This document shows, in pieces, positions 1-8,569 of a stretch of 33,297 nucleotides of DNA. Source of the stretch: JANWHF01 sp036276235 (lineage in GTDB: Bacteria > Planctomycetota > Phycisphaerae > Tepidisphaerales > Tepidisphaeraceae); contig DATBDZ010000245.1 of assembly GCA_036276235.1 (NCBI GenBank), forward strand, positions 1 through 33,297, given 5' to 3'. Each line of letters begins with the position of its first letter. Position 1 is the first letter of the stretch. The notes under the pieces are model-generated. The model was not told where the DNA came from. It worked only from the letters and a program-made list of their open reading frames with translations, and made no database searches. The position numbers and the translations under genes were made by a program.

Positions 1-164
1 GCCCGCAGGCCTCCCAAAACCACTCTAGCTGTATCTTGCACAGTCACACTACAACGCCCGCGAGCGCGGGGGCCGGCCACGCCGGCGATGCATGACATGT
101 TGCTGTTGCTGACACCCACTATGTCCGGACGGATGGGCGGATTAATCGTATAAACCGCAGGCTT

Positions 165-1250
165 CTATATAATTGAAATTCCTTGCTGAATCCAAGCTAA
201 AAGTTGCGGCCCGAGCACTTTTGGTGCTTTTCGCAATTCGGCCGGTTTCCGGCAGCCGCACAGGAATGTCGCCGTCCGAACGGCGTTCATGATCCCCTGC
301 AAAAATCGCAGCGCGCCTTCGTACCCCTCCTCATGTTGCGCGCGCAGCGCCGCACCCGCCAAACCCCCAGCTGTCGCACCCAGCGCGATGGCGCGGGCAA
401 TGTCGCTTCCGTTGCGCAATCCTCCCGTTGCGATCAGGGGAACGCCAAGATCCGCAAGCATCGCCACGGAGGCGGCGGTCGGGATTCCCCAATCCCAAAA
501 CTCACGGCCAAGCTGCTCGTTGGCGGCGTTCTGTTCGTCCGCCGCCCGGCGGGTTTCGACGCCGACCCAGCTTGTCCCGCCGGCACCGGAGACATCAATG
601 GCGCTCACGCCCGCTTCCTTGGCGGCCAATCCCGCGGCTCGCGAAATTCCGCAGCCCGTCTCCTTGGCGATGATCGGAATTCCCAGCTCGCCGCTGAGCC
701 GGCGAAGCGTTTCGCGCCCGCCGCGGAAATCGCGATCGCCGTTGCTTTGGATTAGCTCCATGGCCGGGTTGAGATGAATGCACAGCGCGTCCGCGCTGAC
801 GGCCCTCACCAAATCCCGAATCGCGCCGGTGTTCATCTCCCGCGCCTGCACCATCCCCAGATTCGCCAGCAGGAGAATCGATGGTGCGACCTCGCGCACC
901 GCATACGTCCAGGCGAGGTCCGGATGCAGCGCCATCGCCCGCTGCGACCCGAGGCCGAAGCCAAGTCCCAAAGTTTGTGCCGCGCGGGCCAGATCGCGAT
1001 TGACCGCCGCCGCCTGCGGCGTGCCGCCGGTCATCCCCGCCACCAGCACCGGCGCTGCAAGCGTCTTGCCCAAAAGCGGCGTCGAAAGATCGACATCCTC
1101 CACGCGCATATCCGGCAGCGCATGATGAACCAGGGTCACTTCATCCAGCAGGTTCCCCTTCTGCCGAAAATCCACCTGCCCCGAAGCCACCAGGGCAAGG
1201 TGATCAGCCTTGCGCTTGCGGATGTCATTTTGCGGCGACGGATTTTGCAA
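165..1250 (-). CDS. fni: Type 2 isopentenyl-diphosphate delta-isomerase (FMN-dependent)
   Basis: Interconverts isopentenyl and dimethylallyl diphosphate in the cytoplasm, the step that feeds prenyl chain synthesis; the type 2 enzyme is an FMN- and NAD(P)H-dependent TIM barrel. The sequence shows the family's ordered motifs: an N-terminal RKxDH segment, AGMTGGT, GLGSQR, a long HLNPAMELIQSNGDRDF block, KETGCGIS, DVSGAGGTSW, and a C-terminal GGLRNGSDIARAIALGA phosphate-binding segment. About 361 residues, close to family length. Start choice: an ATG at 1283 has no Shine-Dalgarno and sits in a small palindrome. A TTG at 1250 is preceded by GGGAGGAG with five bases between, and this start still precedes all conserved motifs, so I prefer it. 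A polyprenyl diphosphate synthase at 28035-29009 acts in the same pathway. Product identity is secure; the start is moderately secure. Confidence 0.93.
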   Translation of the reverse strand: MQNPSPQNDIRKRKADHLALVASGQVDFRQKGNLLDEVTLVHHALPDMRVEDVDLSTPLLGKTLAAPVLVAGMTGGTPQAAAVNRDLARAAQTLGLGFGLGSQRAMALHPDLAWTYAVREVAPSILLLANLGMVQAREMNTGAIRDLVRAVSADALCIHLNPAMELIQSNGDRDFRGGRETLRRLSGELGIPIIAKETGCGISRAAGLAAKEAGVSAIDVSGAGGTSWVGVETRRAADEQNAANEQLGREFWDWGIPTAASVAMLADLGVPLIATGGLRNGSDIARAIALGATAGGLAGAALRAQHEEGYEGALRFLQGIMNAVRTATFLCGCRKPAELRKAPKVLGPQLLAWIQQGISII

Positions 1251-1317
1251 AGAGTCTCCTCCCGACGGGCTACGCTTAAGCATAGCGGGCGGTGACGAAA
1301 ATCAGAAGATTAAGTGG

Positions 1318-1377
1318 CATGGGCTTCCAGCCCATGGCTTGCGGTACTCCGCAAGTGTCGGCTGTACCCAGCCGACA
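1318..1377. repeat. Three abutting perfect hairpins (REP-like cluster)
   Basis: Three perfect palindromes lie head to tail in the gap between the isomerase and sulfatase genes. The first, 1318-1336, is CATGGGCTTCCAGCCCATG. The second, 1338-1355, has arms CTTGCGG and CCGCAAG around TACT. The third, 1356-1377, has arms TGTCGGCTG and CAGCCGACA around TACC. Together they could form a chain of three stem-loops in RNA or a cruciform in DNA. No run of T follows, so this is not a classical terminator. Confidence 0.8.
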
Positions 1378-1426
1378 TCAGCAAGAGCGCAGCGTTCTTC
1401 GTATTATGAACGCGGAATAACACAGC

Positions 1427-1445
1427 CACGGGCGAGCCGCCCGTG
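1427..1445. repeat. Fourth intergenic hairpin upstream of the sulfatase
   Basis: A perfect palindrome with 8-base arms CACGGGCG and CGCCCGTG around AGC. It lies about 50 bases after the three-hairpin cluster and about 75 bases before the sulfatase start, so it would be in the 5' leader if transcription starts upstream of it. Confidence 0.7.
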
Positions 1446-1519
1446 CCACGAAGACATCTTGAAATCACTCCCCCCACCGGTCACAGTGATGCCGCACTTC
1501 GCACATGAGGAGGTTCGAC

Positions 1520-2995
1520 ATGTCTCGTGTCTTTCTGCTTCTTGCTATCGTTTCATTTTTTGCCGCGCCGGCTTTTGCCGCTGATCGCCCGCCCAATGTC
1601 GTCATCATCTTTGTCGATGACATGGGTTACGGCGATCTGAGCTGCTACGGCGCGCAGGGATATCAGACGCCGCACATTGATGCGATGGCGGCGGGGGGAA
1701 TGAAGTTCACCGACTTCTATGTCGGCCAGGCCGTCTGCAGCGCCTCGCGGGCGGCTCTTCTTACTGGCTGCTATCCGGTGCGCGTCGGCATCCTTGGCGC
1801 GCTCTCGCCGGAATCAAAGACTGGCATGAGCGATCACGAAATCCTCCTGCCGCAATTGCTCAAGAAGCGCGGCTACGCCACCGCGCTTTACGGAAAATGG
1901 CATCTGGGTGATTCAACGCCATTTCTGCCGACGCATCATGGCTTTGACGAATATTTCGGCCTTCCGTATTCTAACGACATGCTCCCCAAGCCCGCGCAGC
2001 CGAACTATCCGCCGCTGCCGCTGGTGGAGAACGATCACGTTCTGCAGCGCATGCCGGACCAGGCGCAGCTGACGACGTGGTATACCCAACACGCGGTCTC
2101 ATTCATCTCGCGGCACAAGAGCGAGCCATTCTTTTTGGAAGTGGCGCACAACATGCCGCACGTCCCGCTGCATGTGTCGGATAAATTCAAAGGAAAAACG
2201 GCGCGCGGACTTTACGGCGACGTGCTGGAAGAAATCGATTGGTCGGTCGGCCAGATTCTCGACGCGATCAAATCCAACGGCCTGGAAGACAACACGCTGG
2301 TGATCTTCACCTCCGACAACGGCCCGTGGCTGCTGTACGGCGACCATGCCGGCTCGGCCGGCCCGCTTCGCGAAGGCAAAGCCACCACCTTTGACGGCGG
2401 CGTGCGCGAGTGCTGCATCATGCGCTTCCCCGGCAAGATTCCGCAAGGAAGGGTCTGCCGCGAGATGGCTTGGTCGATGGATATCCTGCCGACCGTCGCG
2501 AAGCTCGCCGGCATGGAGGCTCCCACCGATCGCATCATTGATGGCAAAGACATCTGGCCGCTCATGCAGGGGACCGCCGGCGCGACGACGCCGCACGATG
2601 CTTACTACTATTACTGGGGCCGCGAACTGCAGGCGGTCCGTGCCGGCAAATGGAAGATGCACATCCCCCACGACTACGTCCACCCCGACCCCGCAGGCCA
2701 CGGCGGCGCGCCCGGAAAATACGCGACCCTCAAAATGACATTCGCACTCTATGACCTGGAAGCCGACCCGGGTGAGACGCATGATGTCGCTTCACCGAAT
2801 CCGGATGTGGTCAGACGCCTTGAGGCGATTGCCCAACGCGCCCGCGAAGATTTAGGCGATTCGCGAACCGGAGATAAAGGCAAGAACACCCGCGAGCCGG
2901 GGCATCTCGAGAACCCGACCGGCTTCCGAGATCAGGTGGGCCTACTGCTACCGGGACTTCGCCCCGATGGGTTGATGCATGATGGCGAGGACTAA
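1520..2995 (+). CDS. Secreted sulfatase (arylsulfatase family, formylglycine type)
   Basis: Hydrolyses sulfate esters, probably on sulfated polysaccharides outside the cytoplasm; the substrate cannot be read from the sequence. The start at 1520 is preceded by AGGAGG with six bases between; an ATG at 1505 in the same frame overlaps that site and is less likely. The 491-residue product opens with a signal peptide (MSRVFLLLAIVSFFAAPAFA). It then has the metal-binding FVDDMGYGD segment, CSASR at about residues 73-77 (the C-x-A-x-R site whose Cys becomes formylglycine), GKWHLG, and TSDNGPW further on. Length and motif order match family S1 arylsulfatases. Large sulfatase families are typical of planctomycetes. 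It stands alone, with hairpins upstream and a terminator downstream. No sulfatase-maturing enzyme is visible in the window. Confidence 0.93.
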   Translation: MSRVFLLLAIVSFFAAPAFAADRPPNVVIIFVDDMGYGDLSCYGAQGYQTPHIDAMAAGGMKFTDFYVGQAVCSASRAALLTGCYPVRVGILGALSPESKTGMSDHEILLPQLLKKRGYATALYGKWHLGDSTPFLPTHHGFDEYFGLPYSNDMLPKPAQPNYPPLPLVENDHVLQRMPDQAQLTTWYTQHAVSFISRHKSEPFFLEVAHNMPHVPLHVSDKFKGKTARGLYGDVLEEIDWSVGQILDAIKSNGLEDNTLVIFTSDNGPWLLYGDHAGSAGPLREGKATTFDGGVRECCIMRFPGKIPQGRVCREMAWSMDILPTVAKLAGMEAPTDRIIDGKDIWPLMQGTAGATTPHDAYYYYWGRELQAVRAGKWKMHIPHDYVHPDPAGHGGAPGKYATLKMTFALYDLEADPGETHDVASPNPDVVRRLEAIAQRAREDLGDSRTGDKGKNTREPGHLENPTGFRDQVGLLLPGLRPDGLMHDGED

Positions 2996-3009
2996 CCACA
3001 CATCAAACT

Positions 3010-3041
3010 AAACGCGCCCCGGATTTCTCCGGGGCGCGTTT
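3010..3041. terminator. Bidirectional intrinsic terminator
   Basis: A perfect 14-bp stem (arms AAACGCGCCCCGGA and TCCGGGGCGCGTTT) around TTTC, 15 bases after the sulfatase stop and 36 bases beyond the stop of the convergent RTX gene. The stem ends are A/T-rich on both sides (CATCAAACT before, GTTTCTC after), so it can terminate transcription from both directions. Confidence 0.88.
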
Positions 3042-3076
3042 GTTTCTCAAGAAGTTTCGACCGTCAATGCTGGCGA

Positions 3077-6000
3077 TCAGTGCGACCCGGTGCCTCCGGG
3101 CCCGGCATTGGACGGTGACGGAGGAATGACAACCGCGATTTCGCCGTTGGCGTCCGTTGCGCCGTCGGCGTTGGCGAGCGTCAGCAGGAAGTTCTGCATG
3201 TTCGGATCGGGCGAGCGGATGATCGTCGGCGATCCGAAGCCGGGGCCCGGCACGAAGAACGCGTTAAAGTTGCCGAACCAGTCGATCAGATAATCGTTGG
3301 CGTTGTCAGCCACGAGCGAATCTTCACCATCACCGCCGTAGATGATGTCGTTGCCAATACCACCGTCGAGGTAGTCATCGCCCGAGCCGCCCCAGATATG
3401 ATCACTGCCGGCCAGACCGTACATGCTGTCGTTGCCCAAATCGCCGAACATCGAGTCGTTTCCGCCGGCGGCGGGGTTTGCCGAATCGTCGCCGTACATC
3501 AAATCGGCCCCGGCTCCGCCGTGCATGGCGTCGTCGCCCAGGCCGCCCTTCATCGAGTCGTTGCCGCCGAGCGTGGGATCGATCAGCGTGACCGACCAGT
3601 TGATGGTTCCATTGACGTCGATCAGGACGGAGATCTTCTTACCTTGCGAGACGAGCAAGGTCTGCAGCGAGCCGTTAAAGATCGAGGGATTGATGATTCC
3701 CTTGTCGCCGACCATTCCATCGTTGCCGGTGCCGCCGTCCATGGAATCATTTCCCAGGCCGCCGTACATCTGGTCGTTGTTGTCGCCGCCGGACATGACG
3801 TCATCGCCGACTTCGCCGTACATGATGTCGTCGCCGGCGCCTCCGAGCATCGTGTCGTTGCCGCCGACGGTGTCCTGGTCGGCAAACAGCGTGACATTGC
3901 GAATGACGGCTCCGTCCTGCAGACCGAGCTTGTTGACCGCGCTGTAGCGGACGTAGGTGTTGGTGGCGGGATCAACCTGACGGGTGATCTGCCCGTTATC
4001 GCCGAGCATGACATCGTTATCAGCGCCGCCATCCATCGTGTCGCCGCCGTCGGGTGTGCCGGCGACCGAGCTTCCGCCGATCATGTCATCATCACCTGCA
4101 TCGCCGGACATATTATCCGCGCCGGCGTTGCCTTCCATGTAATCATCGCCGGAGCCGCCGTGCATGGTGTCGCTGCCGCCCTGGCCGTACATGAAGTCGT
4201 TCCCGGCGCCACCATCCATATTGTCGTTGCCGCCATCAGTGAGACTGGCGGGCGTTGCGATCCGCAGAACCGATGAGGTCTCGGGCTGAATCTTCGCGGG
4301 CGATGCGGGAGCGATCGTTCCATCATCGCCGAGCATCACATCCTGCCCGTCGCCGCCGGACATGCTGTCATCGCCGGCGTTGCCGATCATGTCATCGTCG
4401 CCGCCCTGGCCGAACATGGTGTCATTGCCGGTGCCGCCGAGCATCGTGTCGTTGCCGTCGGTCGCGGAATTGGCGAGCGTTACCACGCCAGCGACGATCG
4501 TTCCATCATCGCCCAGCATGATGTCGTTGCCGGTGCCGCCGTCGAGGTTGTCGTTGCCCTGGCCGCCGATGATCGAATCGTTGTCGGCATCGCCGGTGAT
4601 GATGTCGTTTCCGCCCTGGCCGTAGAGCAGATCATTGCCCGATCCACCGCCGATCGTGTCGTTTCCGCTGCCACCCAGGAGGGTGACGCTGTCGATGATT
4701 CCGTTGTCGCCGATGATGATGTCATCGCCCGATCCGCCGGTGAGGCTGTCATTGCCCGCCGGCCCGTTGACGCTGTCATCGCCGACGATCTTGTCGTTGC
4801 CCGCGCCGCCGTCAGCGTTGTCATCGCCCGCGCCGGCGATGATCGAATCATTGCCGCCCTGGCCAAAGATCTTGTCGTTGCCGGCGTTGCCGAGCATCGT
4901 GTCATTGCCGTCGGTCGCGGAGTCGGCGGTGGTTGCGACGCCCAGCGATGAGATGGCGCCATCGTCGCCGAGCATGACGTCGTTATTGTCGCCGCCGGTC
5001 ATGGAGTCAGCGCCCTGGCCGCCGATCATCGAGTCGCTGCCCGCGCCGCCGTCCATGTTGTCGTTGCCGGCGTTGCCTTCCATGTAGTCGTCGTTGTTTC
5101 CGCCGGTCATGGAATCGTTGCCGCCCTGGCCGTACATGATGTCGTTGCCGTCGCCGCCGGCCATGGTGTCATTGTCGCCGGTGGGTTGGAGAACCAGCGA
5201 GTACGGGTTGTCGGTCTTGGTGTCGTCGGGCGTTCCCGGGGGCCGGCCGGAGGCGATATCAGCCACATCGCCGGCGAGCAGATCGTCGCCCGCGCCGCCG
5301 TCCATTGAGTCAGCGCCGTTGCCGCCGATGAGGACATCGCTTCCGGCATCGCCGGTCATCGTGTCGTTGCCGTCGTCACCGATCATGTTGTCATTGTCGG
5401 CGCCCCCGTCCATCGTGTCATTGCCGTCGCCGCCCTCGAGGTAATCATTTCCGGCGTCGCCATAGAGCGAGTCGTTTCCGCCGTTGCCGTTGATGTTGTC
5501 GTCGCCCTCGCCGCCGTCGAGATAATCCGCGGCGATGCCGCCAATCAGCAGGTCTTTGCCGGCGTCGCCGAACATTGTTCCGGCTCCGCTGCCTGCTGCG
5601 AGCTGATCATCGCCGTCGCCGCCGTGCATCGTTGAGGGGCCATCGCCGCCGGTAAGTGAGTCATTGCCGTTGGCAGTAGCTCCGCCGTTGTCTGCGTTGG
5701 ACGGATTGAAATCGCCCCAAAGCTCAGAGGGAGAAACGACGCCCGATGCGATGGTGATTGTGTCGTTGCCCAGGCCTCCCTCGCCATAGATCTTCTTCAC
5801 TCCAGTGTATTCCTGGACGTAATTGAATGCCTGCACGTCAACGGTTTCGTTGCCGGCGCTCCCCGAGACGTGTGTGACAATGAAGCTTTCGTCGTCGTCG
5901 GTGATATCCCCATTGAGTCGGTCGGCGGCGTACGTGCCCATGTTGAGGCGCAGGGTGCCGTCGCCGAGCACGGTTGCCAGCACCGGCGGATCGACGGGCA

Positions 6001-8263
6001 TCGAGGCGCAGCCGGCGGTGAAGTCCAGAAGGGTGGTCGAAGCGAGAGTGAAATCATGCTCCCATCCGACAAATCCGAACGGAGTATCAAACCCAACTCT
6101 GATAAATGCGTTGAGACTCGCGCTGATGCTGCCTTCGGCGTCGATCAGGCACAGTGGACCCATCTTGAAGTCTTCGATGATCTCCTTCGGCCGGAGTTTT
6201 CCGTCCACACCATTTCCGTCGTCGTCCGGATCGTTGGCGGTGAGGGTGACGGTCCCGTTGATGCCGCCGCCCACGCCCGCCGAGAACACGACGACATCCA
6301 GCGCCGCCAATGCCTCAAGGCCAAATGACGCGGTGGCCGAGGTGGTGGCGTCGTCGATGAAGAAGCCGTCGAAGATGTCGGTAATTTTTGAGAGGTTGAA
6401 GCTGTCGGTGGTGGCAAATTCGCGAAGTCCGTAGGTGTCGTATCCGAGCTTGGCGTGGGCTTTGACTTCAACAAACTTGCTATCGCCAAGAGTTCCGCGC
6501 AACTCGACGCCCAGCGGGCCAAGAATCGGGAAGAAGACATCCAGCTTCGCGTTCAAATCGAGCGTCGGCGTGTCAAAAGTAAACAGATCGACATCCTTGC
6601 CGAGCAGCAGCCCGAAGGCTGAGGAAGGATTATCCAGGATGGGGAACTTGAGCCCGCCGCCGTTGTCACCACCGCCGCCGCCGAATGTATTCTGGTCGGC
6701 GATTTCACCGAGGAAGCTGCCGATCTTCCCGCCGACGTCGCCGCCGATGGTGTTGCCAATGCTGGTCAGTTCCGAAGAGATATCGTTGGCCGTGAACGAT
6801 GTGAGATTGATGCCCGTCAGATCCATCAGGCCGCGGACATCCGCACCATTGGCGTTCGTTGCGCCACCGAGATCAAAGCTGCCCAGCGGGAGCAAGGTTG
6901 TGCCGCTGATGTTCGGAATGCTGTTGACGAAATTATCAATTCCGACAACGGTGCTCAGGAAGGTCGTCCCCGAGCCCGGCTCGATCACTTTGATCAGCTC
7001 AAGCAGCGTGACCGTGCCATTATGATCCGCATCGAAGGCTGGAATCGGACCAAAGCCATCCCGCAGAGGGCCCAGATCGGAGAAGATCGGCATCCGCGTG
7101 TTCAGCAGATCGACGATCGGCTGAAACGGTTTGAGGACCGATTTCACCTCATCAACGATCGGTGAAACGAACTTGCTGAAAAACGAGCCCAGATCCAGCT
7201 GAATATTATTGAATGCAACGTCCGGCTCGGAGCCAAAGTGTGTGTCGTTCACGCCGCCGCTGTTCAGCGAGGCGCTGGCCAGCTTCCAGGTCAGATCCAG
7301 ATCGGCCAGCAGAGACGGGAAATTAGCCGAGCCGCCGAAGCTCAATACATTGTGAAGGTGAACGTCCGCCTCGGCGTCGGCGGAGAGTGAACTGTTGGAG
7401 AGGAGACTGCCGACGTTGCTGGGCTTGAGCTTGTTGCCGCTGACGCTCAAATCCGCCGAGATCGTGCCGACCAGTTGGGTGAATTGAGTCGGGCTCGCGG
7501 ATGGCGTCCCGTCGGTCGCGTTGATCTGAAGGAACCCGAGATTGCCCTGCGCCGAAAGGCCGGGCGCTGTGATCGCAAGCTTGAGGCTTGCCTCGGGATC
7601 GGGGCTCAAATCGAGATACAGGCCATCGCTCGTATTGGCGGCGATGTTCAGCTTAATGTCGTAGCTGACCTGCGCCTGGATCTTTCCATCCACCTTGAGG
7701 CCCAGGCCCGGTAAGCCAAGTTTGAAGTCAGGATTGAGCGTCGCAGTGAAAAGATTGCCTTGGATATCAAGATTGAGGTCCACCTGTTCGGCGTTGCTGC
7801 TGTCGCTGTCAGTATCCTCAAGAGTAATCGGAACGTCCGATGCGCTAGCGACGGAATTGGGAAGAATCTTGAGTCCGGCGGGACCGAGAGCCGCGAAGAT
7901 CGCGTTCTGGATCGTGACGCCGGTGATCGCACCGCTCATCGCGTTCAGGCCAGCCTTGATCTTCGCGCTCACCGCGTCGAAGGCGTCATTCGCGCCGCCG
8001 CTGGCGTCCTTCAGCGCCGAGCCGACCAGCGGGAGGTTATCTAGCGTGTTAAAGATCTTGTCGTGAATCGAGTCCACCTCAGTCACGACAGCCACCGCGT
8101 TTTTGACCAGCGTATCCAGTCCGGTGTGCAGTGGAGTGGTGTTGGGGACCACGCCGTTCAGCAACACGCGGCGTTCCAGCCCCTCGATCATCGTGGCAAC
8201 AGCACGGCGAGCGGGACGCACGAGACGAGAGCGAGACGATGAGCGCTGTGAACGCATAGTCAT
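3077..8263 (-). CDS. Giant RTX-type calcium-binding extracellular protein
   Basis: A 1,728-residue surface or secreted protein. An ATG at 8263 follows CTGGAGG with seven bases between; the longer reading frame begins at a TTG with no such site. The N-terminus has a basic stretch and then GLERRVLLNG (about residues 28-37), matching the planctomycete LExRxLL motif, whose role is not established. Residues about 40-860 form a hydrophobic, beta-rich region with two EF-hand-like calcium loops: DADHNGTVTLLEL near residue 412 and DPDDDGNGVDGKL near residue 685. From about 865 to 1650 there are dozens of nonapeptide repeats of the GGxGxDxLx type, which fold into a calcium-bound beta-roll, broken by short non-repeat spacers. 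The last ~80 residues (NDYLIDWFGNFNAFFVPGP and on) are not repetitive and may be a sorting or capping segment. No enzymatic motif was seen and no type I secretion genes are nearby. Function is unknown beyond adhesion or matrix-type inference. Confidence 0.9.
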   Translation of the reverse strand: MTMRSQRSSSRSRLVRPARRAVATMIEGLERRVLLNGVVPNTTPLHTGLDTLVKNAVAVVTEVDSIHDKIFNTLDNLPLVGSALKDASGGANDAFDAVSAKIKAGLNAMSGAITGVTIQNAIFAALGPAGLKILPNSVASASDVPITLEDTDSDSSNAEQVDLNLDIQGNLFTATLNPDFKLGLPGLGLKVDGKIQAQVSYDIKLNIAANTSDGLYLDLSPDPEASLKLAITAPGLSAQGNLGFLQINATDGTPSASPTQFTQLVGTISADLSVSGNKLKPSNVGSLLSNSSLSADAEADVHLHNVLSFGGSANFPSLLADLDLTWKLASASLNSGGVNDTHFGSEPDVAFNNIQLDLGSFFSKFVSPIVDEVKSVLKPFQPIVDLLNTRMPIFSDLGPLRDGFGPIPAFDADHNGTVTLLELIKVIEPGSGTTFLSTVVGIDNFVNSIPNISGTTLLPLGSFDLGGATNANGADVRGLMDLTGINLTSFTANDISSELTSIGNTIGGDVGGKIGSFLGEIADQNTFGGGGGDNGGGLKFPILDNPSSAFGLLLGKDVDLFTFDTPTLDLNAKLDVFFPILGPLGVELRGTLGDSKFVEVKAHAKLGYDTYGLREFATTDSFNLSKITDIFDGFFIDDATTSATASFGLEALAALDVVVFSAGVGGGINGTVTLTANDPDDDGNGVDGKLRPKEIIEDFKMGPLCLIDAEGSISASLNAFIRVGFDTPFGFVGWEHDFTLASTTLLDFTAGCASMPVDPPVLATVLGDGTLRLNMGTYAADRLNGDITDDDESFIVTHVSGSAGNETVDVQAFNYVQEYTGVKKIYGEGGLGNDTITIASGVVSPSELWGDFNPSNADNGGATANGNDSLTGGDGPSTMHGGDGDDQLAAGSGAGTMFGDAGKDLLIGGIAADYLDGGEGDDNINGNGGNDSLYGDAGNDYLEGGDGNDTMDGGADNDNMIGDDGNDTMTGDAGSDVLIGGNGADSMDGGAGDDLLAGDVADIASGRPPGTPDDTKTDNPYSLVLQPTGDNDTMAGGDGNDIMYGQGGNDSMTGGNNDDYMEGNAGNDNMDGGAGSDSMIGGQGADSMTGGDNNDVMLGDDGAISSLGVATTADSATDGNDTMLGNAGNDKIFGQGGNDSIIAGAGDDNADGGAGNDKIVGDDSVNGPAGNDSLTGGSGDDIIIGDNGIIDSVTLLGGSGNDTIGGGSGNDLLYGQGGNDIITGDADNDSIIGGQGNDNLDGGTGNDIMLGDDGTIVAGVVTLANSATDGNDTMLGGTGNDTMFGQGGDDDMIGNAGDDSMSGGDGQDVMLGDDGTIAPASPAKIQPETSSVLRIATPASLTDGGNDNMDGGAGNDFMYGQGGSDTMHGGSGDDYMEGNAGADNMSGDAGDDDMIGGSSVAGTPDGGDTMDGGADNDVMLGDNGQITRQVDPATNTYVRYSAVNKLGLQDGAVIRNVTLFADQDTVGGNDTMLGGAGDDIMYGEVGDDVMSGGDNNDQMYGGLGNDSMDGGTGNDGMVGDKGIINPSIFNGSLQTLLVSQGKKISVLIDVNGTINWSVTLIDPTLGGNDSMKGGLGDDAMHGGAGADLMYGDDSANPAAGGNDSMFGDLGNDSMYGLAGSDHIWGGSGDDYLDGGIGNDIIYGGDGEDSLVADNANDYLIDWFGNFNAFFVPGPGFGSPTIIRSPDPNMQNFLLTLANADGATDANGEIAVVIPPSPSNAGPGGTGSH

Positions 8264-8569
8264 GACCAACCTCCAGGATTTGTTGACCGAAACCAAATAG
8301 CGCCGCCGCAGCGGCTAGAGACAGGGGTACACACCCACGCGCGCGATTTTACCTTCAAGCAAGCTTCGATAAAAGAAAAAAATTGCTACCGCGCAAAAGC
8401 TCCGCCACGAACTGCGCCCGAGTCGAGCGCCTTCACCCACAGATGATTGAGCGACAAATCCCGCCCGCATGCGCCAAAAAATTCTTTCCTTATCCAAACC
8501 TAGCAAATTCAATTCCGCCGGACTCGTCATCCGAATGCCGATCGATATGATGTGAACCTTCGGAGCACT
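8264..8569. promoter_or_regulatory. Divergent intergenic region between RTX protein and aldolase genes
   Basis: This 306-base gap must hold the promoters of both divergent genes. It contains an A/T-rich stretch around 8367-8385 (GATAAAAGAAAAAAATTGCT) and the RTX ribosome binding site at 8271-8276 on the minus strand. I could not identify convincing -35/-10 pairs, an operator or a gene. Confidence 0.4.

Noticed and set aside
1..164. Possible gene or terminator at the left edge
   Set aside because: Only a short GC hairpin (CCCGC-GAGC-GCGGG at 57-70) is visible, with no T-run and no supported frame.
3398..4276. Plus-strand ORF of 292 codons opposite the RTX gene
   Set aside because: Its valine/histidine/isoleucine-rich repeats are the complement of the GGxGxD repeat codons. 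The minus-strand RTX frame has clear motifs and a ribosome binding site.
3300..5700. Dense short DNA repeats that might suggest a CRISPR array
   Set aside because: They encode RTX nonapeptides in an open frame; spacing is not repeat-spacer-like and no cas gene is present.
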